A DNA stretch of 64,000 bases from Lobosporangium transversale (lineage: Eukaryota > Mortierellomycota > Mortierellomycetes > Mortierellales > Mortierellaceae). The notes under the pieces were generated by a model that was not told the DNA's origin, searched no databases, and worked only from the letters and a program-made list of their open reading frames with translations. Where the stretch lies: NCBI RefSeq assembly GCF_002105155.1, contig NW_019029018.1, positions 1-64,000 on the forward strand, read 5' to 3'. The translations under genes and the position numbers were made by a program. Within the stretch, counting starts at the first letter, position 1. The number at the start of each line of letters is the position of its first letter. Below, piece by piece: positions 54,094 through 62,700 of the stretch.

Positions 54094-55866
54094 GGTAAGG
54101 CCCCAGTGTGGATTCTTGAGCAGGATGTGCGCGTCGCTTCCTGGTGGAGGGAGAACACATGTTCGTGGAATCGGTAAAGGGGGTTGGGTCGCCATTGCCT
54201 GTATCTTCGGGAACCAAATCGCCGATGGCCAAAATGGAGTAATTATGGTCGCTTCCAGGCCTTCCTGGTCTAGCTTCTGCAGGATCCTTGGAAGTAAGTT
54301 CCATGGAGGACAGATGTAAAGGTTGCCCAAGTGGCTCCACTTGTGTCTCAGCGCATCGAAGTCCACTGCCAAAGGATGAGGTTTCCATGTCATGAACTGA
54401 GGAAGCTGGTTGTTGCTGGGCGATGCAAAGAGGTCTATCCGATGAGGCCCCCACTGCTGGTCTAGACGACGGAAAAATGACGGGTCCAGCCTCCATTCGA
54501 GCTGCGCTTGCATCCGGCGTGATGGTGCATCTGCTGGATTGAATACTGAAGGTACATATGTGGTCCTGAGTCTTGTGCCTGTTGCTAGACAATGCTTCCA
54601 TATTTTGTCCGCCAGGTCCATCAGAGGTTGTGAACGAGTTCCGCCGAACCGGTTGATGTAAGCGATGGTGGTTGTGTTGTCGATTACTAGGTTGAGCATC
54701 CTCCCTTGTGTTTGCGGTAGAGTGACTGCGTAGTACACGGTTAGTAACTCTTTTAAATTGATGTGTTGGTGGCGTATGTTTGGTGGCCATAGCCCTGTCC
54801 AAGTGCGCTGCCCTATGACGATCCCCCAGCCTTGGTCGGAGGCGTCTGTGTACACGTCCATCTGAGTTGGCGACTGAATCCATGACGTCCCGTTCCACTC
54901 CTTGAGTTGGTGTGTCCACCAATCCAGATCGGCTCGAGCTCTGTCGTCCAGTGAGATCGTCGCTTCCCAAGATGACCCCTGATGGCTGAGCGCTCTGTTC
55001 TTCAATGCCAGAAGATGCCGCGTCATTAGACGAGCTGGAAATACTGCTGCTGTCGTCGCCATGGCTTTCCCTATGAACGTAGCCAAGTTGCGAACCGTCG
55101 TCCATCCCTTGCTGAGCATCTTCGCTGCTTCTCGCCGTATGTCCCTGACCTTGGACTTCGGTACCGAGAGGGTCATGTCGGTGGTGTTGATGGTGAAACC
55201 CAGATGATCTAGACATTTCGTTGGCATCAGAGAGGATTTCTCCTTGTTGATGAGGAATCCAAGAGACTTGAGTTTGTCCAGGACAAGATTCGTGTGCTCT
55301 TCTGCTTGGGCTTTGGAGTTGGCCATGATCAACAGATCGTCGATGTAAGCTGTCAGCCGTATTCCTCGACGCCTCGCCCATCTCAACACCGGGCGTAGGA
55401 CCTTCGTGAAGACTAACGGCGACAGTGACATCCCGAAAGGTAGAGTGCGAAACTGATACAGCTGACCCTTCCACTGAAACTGAAGGTAAGGACGAAAATG
55501 TGGATGAATCAGCACATGAAGGAAAGCATCTTTGAGATCGATGCTCGTCAAATAATCGTTCTTCTGAAGGGTATTGCATACTACCTGAATCGTCTCCATC
55601 TTGAACGAGTCTGTGATGATAAATTGATTGAGAGGACGTAGGTTGAGGACAGGCCGGAGGTCCCCTGTCTTCTTGGGGATAGTAAACAAACGACTCTGGA
55701 AACCAGGTCCCGAAGCGTGCTCTATGGCTTTTTTGGCCAGAAGTGCGATCACTTCGTTCTCTATCGCCAGTGTCTCCTCCTTGGATAGATGCGGGGAAAG
55801 GGCTCTTGATGTGTGTGTTATTGGAGGTTGTCTGTGGAAGGGAATCTGAAAACCGTTTCCAATCAC
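54061..55866 (-). CDS. DIRS 2 RT-RNase H polyprotein
   Basis: 601 codons without damage. RT blocks SGPGFQSRLFTIPKKTGDLR, TSIDLKDAFLHVLIHP and the active site AYIDDLLIM. RNase H starts with YTDASDQGWGIVIG and contains IDNTTTIAYINRFGG and FNPADAPSRRM. The C-terminal part (CPPWNLLPRI, TPFWPSAIWFP) is the conserved DIRS region downstream of RNase H, possibly methyltransferase-like. The first codons may overlap ORF1; an upstream in-frame stretch shares RLLTDDRWVRSVI with DIRS 1. Confidence 0.9.
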   Translation of the reverse strand: MIGNGFQIPFHRQPPITHTSRALSPHLSKEETLAIENEVIALLAKKAIEHASGPGFQSRLFTIPKKTGDLRPVLNLRPLNQFIITDSFKMETIQVVCNTLQKNDYLTSIDLKDAFLHVLIHPHFRPYLQFQWKGQLYQFRTLPFGMSLSPLVFTKVLRPVLRWARRRGIRLTAYIDDLLIMANSKAQAEEHTNLVLDKLKSLGFLINKEKSSLMPTKCLDHLGFTINTTDMTLSVPKSKVRDIRREAAKMLSKGWTTVRNLATFIGKAMATTAAVFPARLMTRHLLALKNRALSHQGSSWEATISLDDRARADLDWWTHQLKEWNGTSWIQSPTQMDVYTDASDQGWGIVIGQRTWTGLWPPNIRHQHINLKELLTVYYAVTLPQTQGRMLNLVIDNTTTIAYINRFGGTRSQPLMDLADKIWKHCLATGTRLRTTYVPSVFNPADAPSRRMQAQLEWRLDPSFFRRLDQQWGPHRIDLFASPSNNQLPQFMTWKPHPLAVDFDALRHKWSHLGNLYICPPWNLLPRILQKLDQEGLEATIITPFWPSAIWFPKIQAMATQPPLPIPRTCVLPPPGSDAHILLKNPHWGLTAWRVRGRGCS

Positions 55867-55931
55867 GGAGCGGACCCACCTGTCGTCCGTGAGGAGCCTC
55901 CAAGCCCTCGAGTAGAGGTGCAGACGGCCCC

Positions 55932-56861
55932 CTACTGGCTCTTGTTGGCGCTGCCGCGTCCCCGTCCACGGCTGCCTCTGTAAAAATACTGTCCCTGCTG
56001 GTTGTTATGCATGGGCTCTCCATACCCGTAAGTGAGCTGAGGAGGTGTGGCTTGTTGTGCTTGATGATGATTCGCTGGTGAATAAGGTTGCGATTGTGAT
56101 GGAAATTGCTGGAACTGTTGCTGCTGGTGGGGGTACATGTTAAAGTAAATACCCCTGCTGCGAGAACCGGAATTGCGACCGGATCCTCTGTTTTGCAAAG
56201 CTGTCTTGCGAGGCTTGCTGGCCTCCTGGTACTCCTCAGCAGCTTTAATTCGGGCTGCAATATCATCTTTAGTGATAGTTGCAGTCTTTTCATGATCAGG
56301 GGCTGGCTTGAGACCCTTTGCGTACACAAAATTATCCATGCGCAGATCGGTGATTTGGCGTGCTGTAACGGCCAGATGAGATCGCATGACATGCCCAAAA
56401 TCTGCGACGATCTGCCGTAATGCAGGATCGTGCACTTTGTGAAAGTATTCTGCCAGGAATTCGTCCAAGGGTCGCGTAGCGTGGGCCTGACGTTCCTGTA
56501 GTTGGGATAACCACTTGTCCACTCGTTGAAAAGAAGTGGTCTCCTGAGGCCAAGGCAACTCAAGAGAGGGCGCTTTGTACTGCTGATCTGGGTTCTTGGG
56601 ATAGAGGACGTACTCGGTGAGGATGTTGTCGTCGCCAGAGTTGTCCGGGGGACGGAAGAAATGAGAGCCGTCAAGGGAAGGTACAGCCGCTTTGAGGGTA
56701 TCAGAGAGGACAAGTATCTTGGCCTGTGGGCGATCAATGGTGATGGGGGAAGGGGAAGAGGAGGAAGGGTTGGCCTGCGTAAGGGCAGCCACCTGCTGAC
56801 GAAGAGTGTTGATTTCATGAAGGAGTGCATTATGAGTGTTGTCGGTAGAATTGTCGCTCAT
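55932..56861 (-). CDS. DIRS 2 ORF1, gag-like protein
   Basis: 309 residues from ATG 56861 (MSDNSTDNTHNALLHEINTL). N-terminal coiled-coil-like segment, central region with DKWLSQLQERQAHATRPLDE, and a Gln-rich then RG-rich C-terminus (GSRGRGRGSA). Same plan as ORF1 of DIRS 1. No damage seen. Confidence 0.75.
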   Translation of the reverse strand: MSDNSTDNTHNALLHEINTLRQQVAALTQANPSSSSPSPITIDRPQAKILVLSDTLKAAVPSLDGSHFFRPPDNSGDDNILTEYVLYPKNPDQQYKAPSLELPWPQETTSFQRVDKWLSQLQERQAHATRPLDEFLAEYFHKVHDPALRQIVADFGHVMRSHLAVTARQITDLRMDNFVYAKGLKPAPDHEKTATITKDDIAARIKAAEEYQEASKPRKTALQNRGSGRNSGSRSRGIYFNMYPHQQQQFQQFPSQSQPYSPANHHQAQQATPPQLTYGYGEPMHNNQQGQYFYRGSRGRGRGSANKSQ

Positions 56862-57121
56862 TGGAACGAATAGATAATAGTCTGCAACGGATGAGTTCCA
56901 GGAGCGACGAGAAGAAAGATGTAGATCAGAGTTGCAGGGCAGAGGGATCTTTTTATTTAGTTTATTTTTCTTTATTTCTCGTCGGATTTTCAATGAAGAA
57001 AGGTGACACACACATACGGACATGGTACCGTAGACAATGTTAAAAAATGCAAATTATTGCATCAGTTTTGGCACGCACCATAGATGACATCATTACGTCA
57101 AGAGTCTATACCGAACCTAAA

Positions 57122-57442
57122 TGTAATCGAGTGTCCAACGCAAACAATCAAATGCTGCGCAATCCGCAGCAAGATCAGATGACTCATCCGCATGACCCCA
57201 ACTTGACCAATGATATTCCAGAAGACAAGCACGAAAAGAGTACCCTATCAGATGCCAAGACTCTGATTAGTAATCAATCATCAAACGAGGATGGCTCTGT
57301 CACCTCAACCAAAACATATATATAGTCTAGTAGTACCATGTCAAATCAGTAGCAATAAACACCGTATCTTTACTATACCTGCTTCCTCCATCCTTGCCCA
57401 CGTACCTCTCTTGATTCCTTGCACACCAACTGGTTTATTACA
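57122..57442 (+). repeat. LTR-like repeat F, copy 2
   Basis: 321 bp with inverted tips TGTAAT/ATTACA and a TATATATAG box near 57316 followed by AATAAACACC. Nearly identical to 41354-41671. Flanks (CTAAA, GAGCA) do not match. Probably a solo LTR whose parent element is not in the window. Confidence 0.6.
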
Positions 57443-57653
57443 GAGCAGGTTGAAAGTAAAATCGAGGAGGTAGGGTGGTGCGGCAGGGGACAGGGGGACA
57501 GGGAAATCAGGGGCAGGGGAGCAGGGGACAGGGATGAAGGTCGGGGATCAGAGTAGCTTTGCTACCATGTAATAATTAAGAGAGACAAAAGATGATTTTG
57601 TTATAATTATTAAAACAAGCCTTTTTATATGCTTAAGGCTATATACTGTCACA
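57443..57653 (-). repeat. Gypsy C 5' LTR with primer site and leader
   Basis: The LTR is 57568-57653. On the minus strand it is followed by TGGTAGCAAAGC (initiator tRNA-Met-type primer site) and a C-rich leader with repeated CCCTGTCCCC words. The gag start is lost at 57443 where repeat F ends. Confidence 0.75.
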
Positions 57654-57765
57654 GCGTTAGTGCAATGCACATAAGCCACACAGGCTGGTGACGAGTCTAC
57701 ACCTCAGGTGCACTTCCATTTTTATTCATAAGGTCAGAGTATTACGTGACGGTCATGGAGAGTCC
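57654..57765. other. Short unassigned spacer
   Basis: About 110 bp between gypsy C LTR and gypsy A gag fragment. Nothing recognised. Confidence 0.4.
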
Positions 57766-57988
57766 TTAATAAAAGGCTCTCGTTTGGCAACAATAATAAA
57801 AACAACTTTTGATCTCCTTGACTTCGGACTGACCATAAAATATCTCACGCTGTATGCTTCTTTGTTCTTGATGTTGACCCGCAAGGGTCTCGATGGCGCT
57901 TCGAAGGGTTATTAACCCCGCAGGATTCGAATCAGACAAAAAAGTCATTCATCAATTCATGAGCTCAACATTGCTTGCTGTTCGTGAC
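57766..57988 (-). pseudogene. Gypsy A gag and LTR-end fragment
   Basis: The minus strand reads NPAGLITLRSAIETLAGQHQ and EQRSIQ, matching residues about 77-98 of gypsy A gag. It is joined directly to the first ~50 bp of the gypsy A LTR (ending GTTCGTGACA on the plus strand). The rest of the LTR and the leader are deleted. The LTR tip abuts Tc1 C sequence at 57989. Confidence 0.75.
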
Positions 57989-58338
57989 ACACATATCCCT
58001 CCTAAATTCTTACACAAACTATACTGCGGTATGCCGAAGAGGATGAGGGAGTTATATAAGGCTAAAGGAGGGAACATCGTTAGGGGAAAGGAGAAGTAAC
58101 AGGAATAAATAAAAACAAGAAGTTGTTAGTTGGCATAGTAGATGCAATGAGATGTTGAAAACAAATTGCAATTAAATGCTAATTAGGCCACTGATGGCGA
58201 TGACGATGAGACTCCATGGAGGTGAGACAAATGAGAATGGGAAATGGTGGTGGCAGGGAAGATCATAAAGAAGAAGAAGGAGAATGAGGAATGAATGTTG
58301 AAAAATGCAATTTATTGCATCAGTTTTGGCACGCACTA
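57989..58338 (+). mobile_element. Tc1 family C, 3' end fragment
   Basis: The first 111 bp encode the transposase C-terminus (IPPKFLHKLYCGMPKRMREL...KGGN, stop at 58099). The 3' subterminal region and a TIR ending GGCACGCAC near 58336 follow. It preserves the sequence into which DIRS 2 inserted in the other copy, so it serves as the empty-site reference. Confidence 0.8.
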
Positions 58339-58376
58339 TAAAACGAGCATCTGGAGGTACCTCATGGAGGATGATA

Positions 58377-58578
58377 CACTATCATGCAAAACTGATTCAA
58401 TAATTCATTCCCATGTGCATTTCTTTTTTTCATTCCTAGAAACCGTATATGCATACACCACTCATACTTTGCTTTAATAAAGCTCCCGTCTTCTTCTACG
58501 TCATAGTGATGCGTTGTGACATTAGCTTGTCTCATTTGAATAGCTAATGACTTTTTTGTTCATGCAGGTCATTGAATC
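58377..58578 (+). mobile_element. Tc1 family A copy 3, left end only
   Basis: Starts CACTATCATGCAAAACTGAT after TA and matches the first ~202 bp of copies 1 and 2. It is interrupted at 58579 by gypsy D. The remainder would lie beyond the right edge of the window if gypsy D inserted into a full copy. Confidence 0.85.
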
Positions 58579-58791
58579 TGTAAATAGTAACAATCAAAGG
58601 TGATCTTAGGTGGAATCGAAGGTCAAAGGATACTTTATTTGGCTATAACGTAGTGGACTATTTATACTGATAATTGATAGGGTTGGGGCTTGGTGTCTTG
58701 GCACTTGGGCTTGGCGTCTTGGCGCCTGGGGTGCGCGTGATAGTTGAGCCCTCCTCAAAGGTTTGAGTCAGTATTGTATAACACGTTTGCA
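58579..58791 (-). repeat. Gypsy D 3' LTR
   Basis: 213 bp, TGTAAATAGTAAC...ACGTTTGCA on the plus strand. It contains GGCTTGGCGTCTTGGCGCC-like direct repeats near 58690-58725. Confidence 0.85.
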
Positions 58792-59080
58792 TCCTTCCCG
58801 TCAAAAATGAAGGAGATCATAAATCGAAGAAGAAAAGAGAAAAAAAAAAAAAAATTGATGGAAATAAAGAAAACGAAGAGAAGAGAGGGGAAATAAATAA
58901 AATAATAAATAAAAAAAAATTGATGTGGTGATGTCTGATTGGTTAAAATTACTGGTCATGCGGTTCATGCAGATCATGTGGATGAGGATGGGTGAATGAG
59001 TGGCGATGGAGTTGGTGAGTTCGTGTTGCATTCTTTCCTCATTCCTCTTTGCTTATTTCAAAAAAAGGAAAAAAGTCTCC

Positions 59081-59728
59081 ATGATGTCTTCACGCAAGGC
59101 TTCTCATCCAATGCCACTGCGTAAAGGTCGTGCTCCTTCTGGTGGCGTGTTTTCTGAAGTTGTATTGACACAGCGGTCGGCGGTACCAAGCTCCCAGGGT
59201 TCTTCAGATGACCCTGACGCCACACAGCCTTATTCTGTGCCTCAGGAGGAAGAGCTAGATACGAGGTTGGAATTGTCTCCACGTCTTTCACCTGTAATCT
59301 TGGGGCGGATGCTACCGAAGGAGGAGTATCCTGAGGTGGGCGATTCGCCAACTGTGAGGGAAGCCAGAGATCATGTGGAGTCGAGTACTTCAGCGACGTC
59401 GGGAGTGGAGGGGGCTGGGGTCCGTTTGGCTTCTGTAAGTTCGACGAGTGACAATGCACAGTGGGAAGCTGTTGATGGAGAGGATGGTCCTGAGGAGCCG
59501 GAGAGGCGACGGAAGAGGAGTCGTCATGAGGGACCGAGGCTGTCGATGATAAGAGAGTGTTCTTCGCTGATAGCGTTTGAGTTTCGTGCATTGCAGACCC
59601 AGGATGTGAGTGTAGAAGAGCGAGCACGGGAACGTCGTCGATTGATGGAGGAAATGGCGGTTGTTACCATGCTGGAGTGGGCAGAGAAGGGAGGTAAAAG
59701 GAAGAGAGGAAGAGAGGAAAGGAGATAG
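59081..59728 (+). CDS. Antisense open frame in the 3' region of gypsy D, unknown
   Basis: 215 codons from ATG 59081 (MMSSRKASHPMPLRKGRAPS) to TAG 59728, opposite to gag-pol and between the pol stop and the 3' LTR, where gypsy B has only ~25 bp. The protein is rich in Ser/Glu/Pro with an acidic middle, a bipartite nuclear-signal-like RRRKRSRHEGPR, and a basic C-terminal helix (VEERARERRRLMEEMAVV, GGKRKRGREERR). No family recognised. A reverse CCAAT-like GATTGGTT lies about 140 bp upstream. Antisense accessory genes are known in some plant gypsy elements; whether this one is expressed is unknown. A 189-codon frame exists on the opposite strand but looks less protein-like. Confidence 0.45.
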   Translation: MMSSRKASHPMPLRKGRAPSGGVFSEVVLTQRSAVPSSQGSSDDPDATQPYSVPQEEELDTRLELSPRLSPVILGRMLPKEEYPEVGDSPTVREARDHVESSTSATSGVEGAGVRLASVSSTSDNAQWEAVDGEDGPEEPERRRKRSRHEGPRLSMIRECSSLIAFEFRALQTQDVSVEERARERRRLMEEMAVVTMLEWAEKGGKRKRGREERR

Positions 59729-59798
59729 TAAAAGAAGAAAGGAAGAGAGAAGAGAAAAAAAAAGAAGAAAAATAAAACAGAGAAAAATAATTTTGGTG

Positions 59799-62700
59799 TT
59801 ACTGTTGCATTTTTTGAAATTCCTCCAGTGCTTCTTTTGCATTAACTAGTGAGGATTTCCGTTCCCATGTTGCTTCTTCGTCAGGATATCCCTTCCATTT
59901 CACGAGCCACTTGGGGGTTCTGCCAAATAGTTTGTAATCCAGAATCTTTTCCACTTCATATTCTTCTTCGCCATCGACTAAATCTGGTGGGGGTCTGGCA
60001 GGTGCTCGTTCGCCGAAATTCTCCGGGGATTCGTGATAATGTCGTAATAAATCTGTATTGAAGACAGGGTGTTGTTTCATGTTCGGAGGTAGCTCGAGCT
60101 TGTACGCGTTGTCGTTGATCTTCTCTATGATTTTGAATGGTCCAATGAATTTTGGTTCTAACTTTTTGGAGGGTCGGTTTGCGTGAGCTGCGACAGTGAT
60201 ATGCTCCGTACTCAGTAAGACACTATCGCCTACAGTGAACCTGGCGGGTGATCGTGCTTTATCTGCTTGGCGTTTTTGGATGTCCTGAGCTGTCGCTATT
60301 GCGTCTTGTGCTTGCGCCAACGCAGAGGCTTGAGTGGAAATGAAGGTAGAGATAGCCGGTACATCTGTTGTTGGTGGTTTCAAGAGGGATGATGGGACAA
60401 TGGGATGATGACCGTGGTTTAGGAAAAAGGGGGAAAACCCTGTGGAGGGGTTGACGGAGTTGTTGTATGCAAATTCCATCATTGGTAAGAGCAAGTCCCA
60501 GTCATTCTGTTTGTACGAGACATAAGATCGTAGCATTTCCTCCAGGGTCCTGTTGGCTCGCTCCGTCTGTCCGTCTGTCTGAGGATGGAATGCTGTAGAC
60601 ATATGGAGTTTAGTTCCCATGAGCTTCATCAATGTGGTCCAGAAGTGTCCCGTGAATCTTGAGTCTCTGTCCGATACAATAGCTCGTGGCATGCCATGGA
60701 GTCGGAAGACATTATTGAAGAAGAATCGCGCGATATCTGAAGCAGTGTCCGTTGTATGGCTAGGGCAGAAGTGGACTTGTTTGGATAACTTGTCTACGAA
60801 TACAGTTATGGCATTGAACCCTCGGTCCGTCTTGGGTAAAGGGCCAATGAAGTCCATGGTGACAGTTTCCCATCGTTCAAGAGGTATATCGAGAGGTTTG
60901 AATAATCCGGCAGGATGATGAAGCAGTGGTTTATTTCGCTGGCACTGTTCGCATGATGCAATGTAAGTCTTGGTGTCTCGGGCCATTCGTGGCCAAAAGA
61001 AAGTCCTTCGCATGGTTTCATATGTTTTCTCGAAGCCGAGGTGGCCAGCAATGGGAGAATCATGTGCATCATGAAGTAGGAGAGCGCGAATGTTAGGATC
61101 ATTCGGGATACATAAACGTGTCTGTCCAGCGATGTTAATCCACAATAGGTCATCAGCAACAAAATAACGATCAGAGGGACTTGCCTCGCGGCAGCTTTCG
61201 TAAAGTGATCCTAACTTAAGGTCATATGGATAACACTTTATCAGGCGCTGCCGTAAGCCTGGGTCCAAACTTATTTCTATGGAGTTAATCTGCTCACTGG
61301 CGGGATCCTGCGCCTTGTGGTCAGGCCTCCTTGAGAGAGCGTCGGGGACGATGTTGTCTTTGCCTGGTTTGTACTTGAAGTTGAAGTCGTATTCTTGTAG
61401 GAGTTCCATCCATCTGGCCTGTCTCCGAGTCAGGTTTGGCTGGGTTGGAAAATGCTGCAATGTGGCATGGTCAGTATAGACAATAAAATGAGATCCATCC
61501 AAATAGTATCGCCATGTTCTTAAGGCGTGGACGACAGCTAGTAATTCTTGCTCATGGGTTGGGTAGTTTCGTTCTGCAGAGCTCAACTTTCGTGATGTAA
61601 AGGCGACAGGGCGCGATTCGCCCTTGTGATCTGTTTGGAACAAGACTGCACCAATGGCGAAACCTGATGCATCAGTTTCGACGGAAGTTGCTAGGGCAGG
61701 GTCAAAAATTCTGGGTACGGGTGCCATGGTGACTGCCTGCTTCAGTCTTTCAAAGGCCTCTTGGTGAGGCTTGCTCCAGTAGAATGTTGTAGTTGAGCCT
61801 AACAGGTCAGTAAGGGGAAGCGCGATATCAGCATAGTGGTCGATGTATTGATGATAGAAGTTTGTTAATCCAAGGAACTGCATGACGTGGCGCTGTGTTG
61901 TGGGTGTTGGCCATTCTCTAACTGCCTTAACCAGTGCTCCGTTTGTTTTGAGTCCATCTTTGGATATAACATGGCCTAGGAACTCTGTCTCCTCTTGCAT
62001 AAATGAACACTTGGAAAGCTTGCAAAAGAGGCCTGCCTTGCGTAGGAGCCTAAGAACGTTTCTGATGTCTTGTAGATGTTGCTCTTTGTTATCAGAATAA
62101 ATCAGTATATCATCTAGGTAAACTACGGTGCATTTATCCAGCACAGGATCCAACACGTTGCGCATCATGGCTGAAAAGGCGGCAGGTGCGTTGGTGAGTC
62201 CGAAAGGGACGACGTTAAACTCATAGTGACCGTAGCGTGTTCGAAATGCCGTTTTATGTCGGTCGTCTGGATGAACGCGCATTTGATGATATCCGGATAG
62301 TAAGTCGAGCTTTGTAAAAAATCGTGCTGTCCTGAAACGATCTATTAGTTCGTCGATTCTTGGTAGTGGATGGCGATTCTTACGGGTTATTTTGTTTAAT
62401 CCTCTGTAGTCTACGCACATCCTCAGTCCGCCATCCTTCTTTTTAACGAATAAAACTGGCGCTCCGTAGGGTGATGTACTTGGAGAGATGAAGCCTTTGC
62501 GCAGTAGTTCTGTGAGTTGTGTTTTTAGTTCGTCTAATTCAGCAATTGATAAGCGAATGACTGGTCTTACAGGTGGATCGGTATTATTTTCAGTCTCGAT
62601 TCGCATGCTATCGCCACGATCCTGAGGGAGTCCGTCCGGTAGTGTGTCAGGAAAGAGGTCTGGAAATTCTACTTGGACAATTTGTTGAATCGATTCGGGT

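Larger units (their letters stand above)
52728..57039 (-). mobile_element. DIRS-type retrotransposon 2 (complete ends)
   Basis: About 4.3 kb with inverted terminal repeats (about 52728-52905 and 56900-57039) and an internal complementary region at about 52924-53015. That region fuses the complements of both tips. It is inserted in the terminal region of Tc1 C; the empty site is visible at about 58285-58310 (GAATGAATGTTGAAAAATGC). The ends share only AATG with that site and no longer duplication is seen. ORF order gag, RT/RNase H, tyrosine recombinase on the minus strand. The ITR sequence is unrelated to that of DIRS 1. Confidence 0.9.
51911..57080 (-). mobile_element. Tc1 family C, 5' half, hosting DIRS 2
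   Basis: Contains the transposase N-terminal half and the 5' subterminal region to 52727. It resumes after DIRS 2 at 57040 and ends with the TIR ...GGCACGCACCA at 57080 followed by TA. The other half is missing at the hAT junction (51911). Related ends are at 28983-29094 and 57989-58338. Confidence 0.8.

Noticed and set aside
54094..56830. Long open frame upstream of the DIRS 2 recombinase in the same register
   Set aside because: Only its last ~200 codons resemble tyrosine recombinase; the remainder overlaps RT and gag in a different frame and lacks motifs.
59058..59627. 189-codon minus-strand frame opposite the gypsy D antisense frame
   Set aside because: It starts within, and ends short of, the plus frame and has no charged-domain pattern or motif; the plus frame is longer and more protein-like, though neither is proven.
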